Shown: positions 5,041 through 7,380 of the stretch, one piece after another
Layout: each line of letters begins with the position of its first letter
Position numbering within the stretch: position 1 is the stretch's first letter
NCBI GenBank assembly: GCA_028275645.1
Contig: JAPWUH010000056.1
Coordinates: forward strand, 1-7,380
Direction of reading: 5' to 3'
Origin: Caldivirga sp.
GTDB taxonomy: Archaea; Thermoproteota; Thermoprotei; Thermoproteales; Thermocladiaceae
Length of the DNA stretch: 7,380 bases
The notes under the pieces: generated by a model
What the model was told of the DNA's origin: nothing
Database searches by the model: none
The model's input: only the letters and a program-made list of their open reading frames with translations
Translations under genes and position numbers: made by a program

Positions 5041-5469
5041 CTATTCCTCTTCGAAACCCGCCTCCTCAGCCTTCAGGGCATTGATTACGTCGCTTATTAT
5101 TTGGTTATTCAACTCGCTTGATATGAATGGGAAGACCAGCACCGCATCCTCGGCCCTAAAACCCCCGCTAACCCAATTCCCTGAGTATATTATCTCGTAG
5201 ACTGGTATTGTAGCCTCCGCTGAGTCACCACTCCTCCTAATGTTGTAGTTCTTTAACCTATCGTAGAGCTCCGGGGATGGTAAGGGTAGCTTAACCTGAA
5301 TAACCCTATCATCCCTAAGCACCATGAAATCCCCCCTCTCCGGATCCCATTCCCTAAGTAACTCGGCGGCCACCCTCCTAACCACATCATTAACCTTACC
5401 GTTAATAACCTCACTACCCACCAATGTGTAATTCTTAATCCTGGCCACAACACATGACTCACTAGCCAT
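5041..5469 (-). CDS. Conserved archaeal protein of unknown function (possibly DUF2286)
   Basis: A 142-aa soluble protein with no signal peptide or membrane helix. Seen: a short N-terminal beta-rich part (residues 5-24), an amphipathic helix VNDVVRRVAAELLREWDP (26-43), GDFMVLRDDRVIQVKLPLPSPELYDRLKNYNIRR (46-79), IPVYEIIYSGNWVSG (88-102), then FPFISSELNNQIISDVINALKAEE and a very acidic tail. The pattern WDP-DFMVLRD-VKLPLP-LYDRLKNYNI-IPVYEI resembles what I remember of the crenarchaeal DUF2286 family, but I cannot verify this. No catalytic motif is evident. Start ATG 5467-5469 is supported by a TATA box TTATAAA about 27 bp upstream, giving a leaderless mRNA. It has its own promoter, so it is not simply part of a sucCD operon. 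Clearly a real gene; its function is unknown. Confidence 0.8.
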   Translation of the reverse strand: MASESCVVARIKNYTLVGSEVINGKVNDVVRRVAAELLREWDPERGDFMVLRDDRVIQVKLPLPSPELYDRLKNYNIRRSGDSAEATIPVYEIIYSGNWVSGGFRAEDAVLVFPFISSELNNQIISDVINALKAEEAGFEEE

Positions 5470-5490
5470 TTAACTGGCACCCACTAATGG

Positions 5491-5500
5491 GCTTTATAAC
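5491..5500 (-). promoter_or_regulatory. TATA box of the 5041-5469 gene; rest of the 5470-5601 gap
   Basis: GTTATAAAGC on the minus strand is centred about 27 bp before ATG 5469, matching leaderless initiation at the start codon. The rest of the 132-bp gap up to the sucD stop shows no gene and no clear T-rich terminator on the minus strand. Confidence 0.65.
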
Positions 5501-5601
5501 TGTACCCAACGCACCGCAATTAATCAATGCATCACCAAACCCAGGTCCTTGAATAAAGGGTTTTAGATATCTCTTGGGGAGATTTTTACCTTAAAGGTGC
5601 G

Positions 5602-6483
5602 TCACCTCCCCGATATTTCACGGATTATTTTAACAACCTCTAGCGGTGTCTTGGCGACTCTTATGCCTACTGACTCAAGGGCCTTAACCTTACTCTCATA
5701 TGTGCCAACCCCCATTGATATAATCGCCCCAGCATGCCCAAGCCTCTTCCCAGGGGGCGCTGTCCTACCCGCTATGAAGGCGGCGATGGGCTTAGTTATC
5801 TTGCCTTCCCTAACCAGGTTAGCCAACCTCTCCTCCTGGTCACCACCTATCTCCCCTATGACCACTAGGTACTTGGTCTCCGGGTCGTTTTCAAACATTA
5901 AGGCTGCCTCAACCATGTCCGTGCCTACTATTGGATCACCACCAATGCCCACCACCGTGCTTTGCCCAAAGCCGGCCTGGGTTAGGTGGTATGATATTTC
6001 GTAGGTTAATGTACCGCTGCGTGATATTATGCCCACCGGCCCCTTCCTGGTGTAGACGCTGTTTGGCAGAATGCCAACCTTACTGATCGTGGGGCTAACC
6101 ACGCCTGGGCAGTTTGGGCCAATTATAACGGTCCCCTTGTACTTGGCGTAGTTCACGAACCTAATTGCGTCGTGTATCGGTATGTGCTCTGTTATTATGA
6201 CAACTAGCTTTATGCCATTATCCACCGCCTCGTAGACTGCGTCCGAGGCGAATCTGGCCGGTACGAATATTATTGATGTATTTATGTCAGGGTGTCTCCG
6301 TAGGGCCTCCTCCACCGAGTCGTACACAGGTACCCCGTGGACCTGCTGACCACCCTTACCAGGCGTTACCCCTGCAACAACCTTAGTTCCGTATTGAAGC
6401 ATGTACAGCGTGTGCCTAGACCCCTCACTACCCGTTATCCCCTGTACAAGTACCCTGGTGTTCTGGTCAACCAGTATCGTCAT
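5602..6483 (-). CDS. sucD: Succinyl-CoA ligase (synthetase), alpha subunit
   Basis: Catalyses, with SucC, the reversible conversion of succinate, CoA and NTP to succinyl-CoA. In Thermoproteales it serves either the oxidative citric acid cycle or the dicarboxylate/4-hydroxybutyrate carbon-fixation cycle; the direction cannot be told here. Seen: 293 aa, normal length. The CoA-binding Rossmann domain has [14 protein letters not shown] (12-25) and [10 protein letters not shown] (36-45), followed by [11 protein letters not shown] (121-131), [12 protein letters not shown] (151-162), [11 protein letters not shown] (179-189), GEIGG with Glu211, and the active-site phosphohistidine His250 in KRLGHAGAI. 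Every catalytic residue I know of is present. Start ATG 6481-6483 overlaps the sucC stop in an ATGA, a 4-nt overlap indicating translational coupling and a sucC-sucD operon. Archaeal enzymes may use ADP or GDP; the sequence alone does not decide. Confidence 0.97.
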   Translation of the reverse strand: MTILVDQNTRVLVQGITGSEGSRHTLYMLQYGTKVVAGVTPGKGGQQVHGVPVYDSVEEALRRHPDINTSIIFVPARFASDAVYEAVDNGIKLVVIITEHIPIHDAIRFVNYAKYKGTVIIGPNCPGVVSPTISKVGILPNSVYTRKGPVGIISRSGTLTYEISYHLTQAGFGQSTVVGIGGDPIVGTDMVEAALMFENDPETKYLVVIGEIGGDQEERLANLVREGKITKPIAAFIAGRTAPPGKRLGHAGAIISMGVGTYESKVKALESVGIRVAKTPLEVVKIIREISGR

Positions 6484-7380
6484 CTGCCACCACCCTGCAG
6501 GTTCCTCATCAACTCACCTATTGCCTCCTCGGCAGTTTCATAAATTTTAACCCCGAGCGGCGCCAGTATCCTCCTACCCTCCTCCTCATTAGTGCCCTTC
6601 AGCCTTATGGCAAGTGGCTTGGCTGCCCCAACCTCCTTAAACGCCTCCACTACGCCATAGGCAACCTCATCACCCCTGGTTATCCCACCGAATATGTTTA
6701 GGACTATGCCCCTTATCCTCTCATCCTTAAGCAGCAGCGTTAACGCTGCCTTAACGACATCCCTACTGGCGCCACCGCCAACGTCGAGGAAGTCAGCCGG
6801 CTCTCCGCCAAACTCCCTAACCAGGTCCATTGTCGCCATTGTTAAGCCTGCCCCATTACCAATGACGCCCACGTAGCCTGGCAGCTCAACATAGTGGAAG
6901 CCGTACTTCCTAGCCTCAATCTCCTCCCTAGTCAAGTCACCCTCCTCCTCAACGGATATGTCGCTGTGCCTATACAGGGCATTGTCATCCACCATTATCT
7001 TAACGTCCAGGGCAACGAAATCGCCACCCCTCGTTAAGGCTAGTGGGTTAATCTCAACCAACTCCGCATCATAGGCCTCGAAGACGTTGTACATTACCCT
7101 TACCAACGAGGCGAACTTGGAGGCTAAATCACCCGTGAACCCCATGAACTTGTTAACGGCATTAATAGTGTAATCCCTTAAACCCTCAAATGGGTGTATC
7201 CTACCCCTAAATATCTTCTCCGGGCTTGTCCTAGCTATCTCCTCAATGTCAACACCACCCTCAGGTGAGGCCAGTAGTATGAAGGTCCTGCTGGATCTAT
7301 CTATGGTCACTGAGACGTAGTACTCCTTAACAACGTCAACACCCTCCTCCAGTAGAACCTTCTTCACCTCGAAGTCCTGG
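6480..7380 (-). CDS. sucC: Succinyl-CoA ligase (synthetase), beta subunit, N-terminus off the window
   Basis: ATP-grasp subunit that binds nucleotide and succinate and pairs with SucD. Seen: the frame is open to the right edge (last full codon 7377-7379), giving 299 residues. The GTG at 7367 is an internal Val codon, not the start, because the upstream residues QDFE continue the family pattern and the family is about 370-390 aa. Roughly 80-90 residues, the first part of the ATP-grasp fold, are missing. Present in order: [40 protein letters not shown], the metal/nucleotide motif VEINPLALT with [13 protein letters not shown], then the CoA-ligase domain [45 protein letters not shown] and [14 protein letters not shown]. 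The stop TGA overlaps the sucD ATG. No truncation or frameshift within the visible part; the promoter lies outside. Confidence 0.96.
   Translation of the reverse strand, partial: QDFEVKKVLLEEGVDVVKEYYVSVTIDRSSRTFILLASPEGGVDIEEIARTSPEKIFRGRIHPFEGLRDYTINAVNKFMGFTGDLASKFASLVRVMYNVFEAYDAELVEINPLALTRGGDFVALDVKIMVDDNALYRHSDISVEEEGDLTREEIEARKYGFHYVELPGYVGVIGNGAGLTMATMDLVREFGGEPADFLDVGGGASRDVVKAALTLLLKDERIRGIVLNIFGGITRGDEVAYGVVEAFKEVGAAKPLAIRLKGTNEEEGRRILAPLGVKIYETAEEAIGELMRNLQGGGR

Noticed and set aside
5253..5480. Minus-strand frame of 75 codons overlapping the 5041-5469 gene
   Set aside because: Other-frame shadow; the 5041-5469 frame has the better promoter and a coherent protein sequence.
5595..5607. 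AGGTG-ACG-CACCT hairpin overlapping the sucD stop, as a terminator
   Set aside because: Only five base pairs and followed by an A-rich rather than U-rich stretch on the minus strand, so it does not resemble an archaeal terminator.
5597..6004. Plus-strand frame of 135 codons over sucD
   Set aside because: Antisense shadow of sucD, which has the full set of catalytic motifs.
7365..7367. GTG as the start of a 295-codon sucC
   Set aside because: The family is longer by about 80-90 residues and the frame continues upstream to the window edge with fitting residues, so this is an internal Val codon.
1..7380. CRISPR arrays, tRNA/rRNA genes, insertion sequences or phage genes
   Set aside because: Looked for direct repeats with regular spacing, T-arm/anticodon patterns, transposase motifs and terminal repeats on both strands; none found.

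Overview
The window looks like a chromosomal segment of a thermophilic crenarchaeon, probably Thermoproteales (Vulcanisaeta/Caldivirga-like). This is an inference from gene content and style. It carries an Alba chromatin protein, an archaeal CTP-type riboflavin kinase fused to a winged helix, an archaeal-type phosphoglycolate phosphatase, and TATA boxes (TTTATAA, TTTAAA, TTATAAA) about 26-27 bp ahead of several start codons, which implies leaderless mRNAs. There is no sign of phage, IS element, CRISPR array, tRNA or rRNA. Almost every gene is on the minus strand; only the phosphatase is on plus.

Layout from left to right: (1) 1-377, the N-terminal 125 codons of a MarC-family membrane protein, running off the left edge, with a TATA box at 401-410. 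(2) 378-859, about 480 bp without a convincing protein gene. It holds a possible box C/D sRNA on minus (about 522-576) with a well-placed TATA box, then a GT/AC-skewed tract that includes a U-rich candidate terminator for the cobalamin genes and a startless 64-codon reading frame. (3) 860-2849, a cbiF-cbiA pair for corrin-ring biosynthesis with overlapping coding regions. (4) 2947-3231, alba with its own promoter and a U-rich terminator. (5) About 3296-3410, a gap dense in small inverted repeats. (6) 3424-4140, the HTH/riboflavin kinase fusion (RbkR type). It is divergent from (7) 4212-4916, the HAD phosphatase; the 71-bp shared promoter region contains a 7-bp inverted repeat that is a plausible operator. 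(8) 4917-5040, a GC-rich (about 63%) gap between convergent genes with several strong stems, a candidate structured RNA. (9) 5041-5469, a conserved-looking archaeal protein of unknown function with a clear leaderless promoter. (10) 5602-7380, sucD and the 5'-truncated sucC, coupled by an ATGA overlap.

Functionally the window is mainly housekeeping: central carbon metabolism (succinyl-CoA ligase), cofactor synthesis (cobalamin, FMN), metabolite repair (2-phosphoglycolate) and chromatin (Alba). I see no convincing new multi-gene system. The points most worth a second look are the non-coding elements (C/D-like sRNA, rbkR-alba gap, GC-rich convergent gap, rbkR/phosphatase inverted repeat) and the unusual nucleotide- or SAM-binding loops of CbiA and CbiF.
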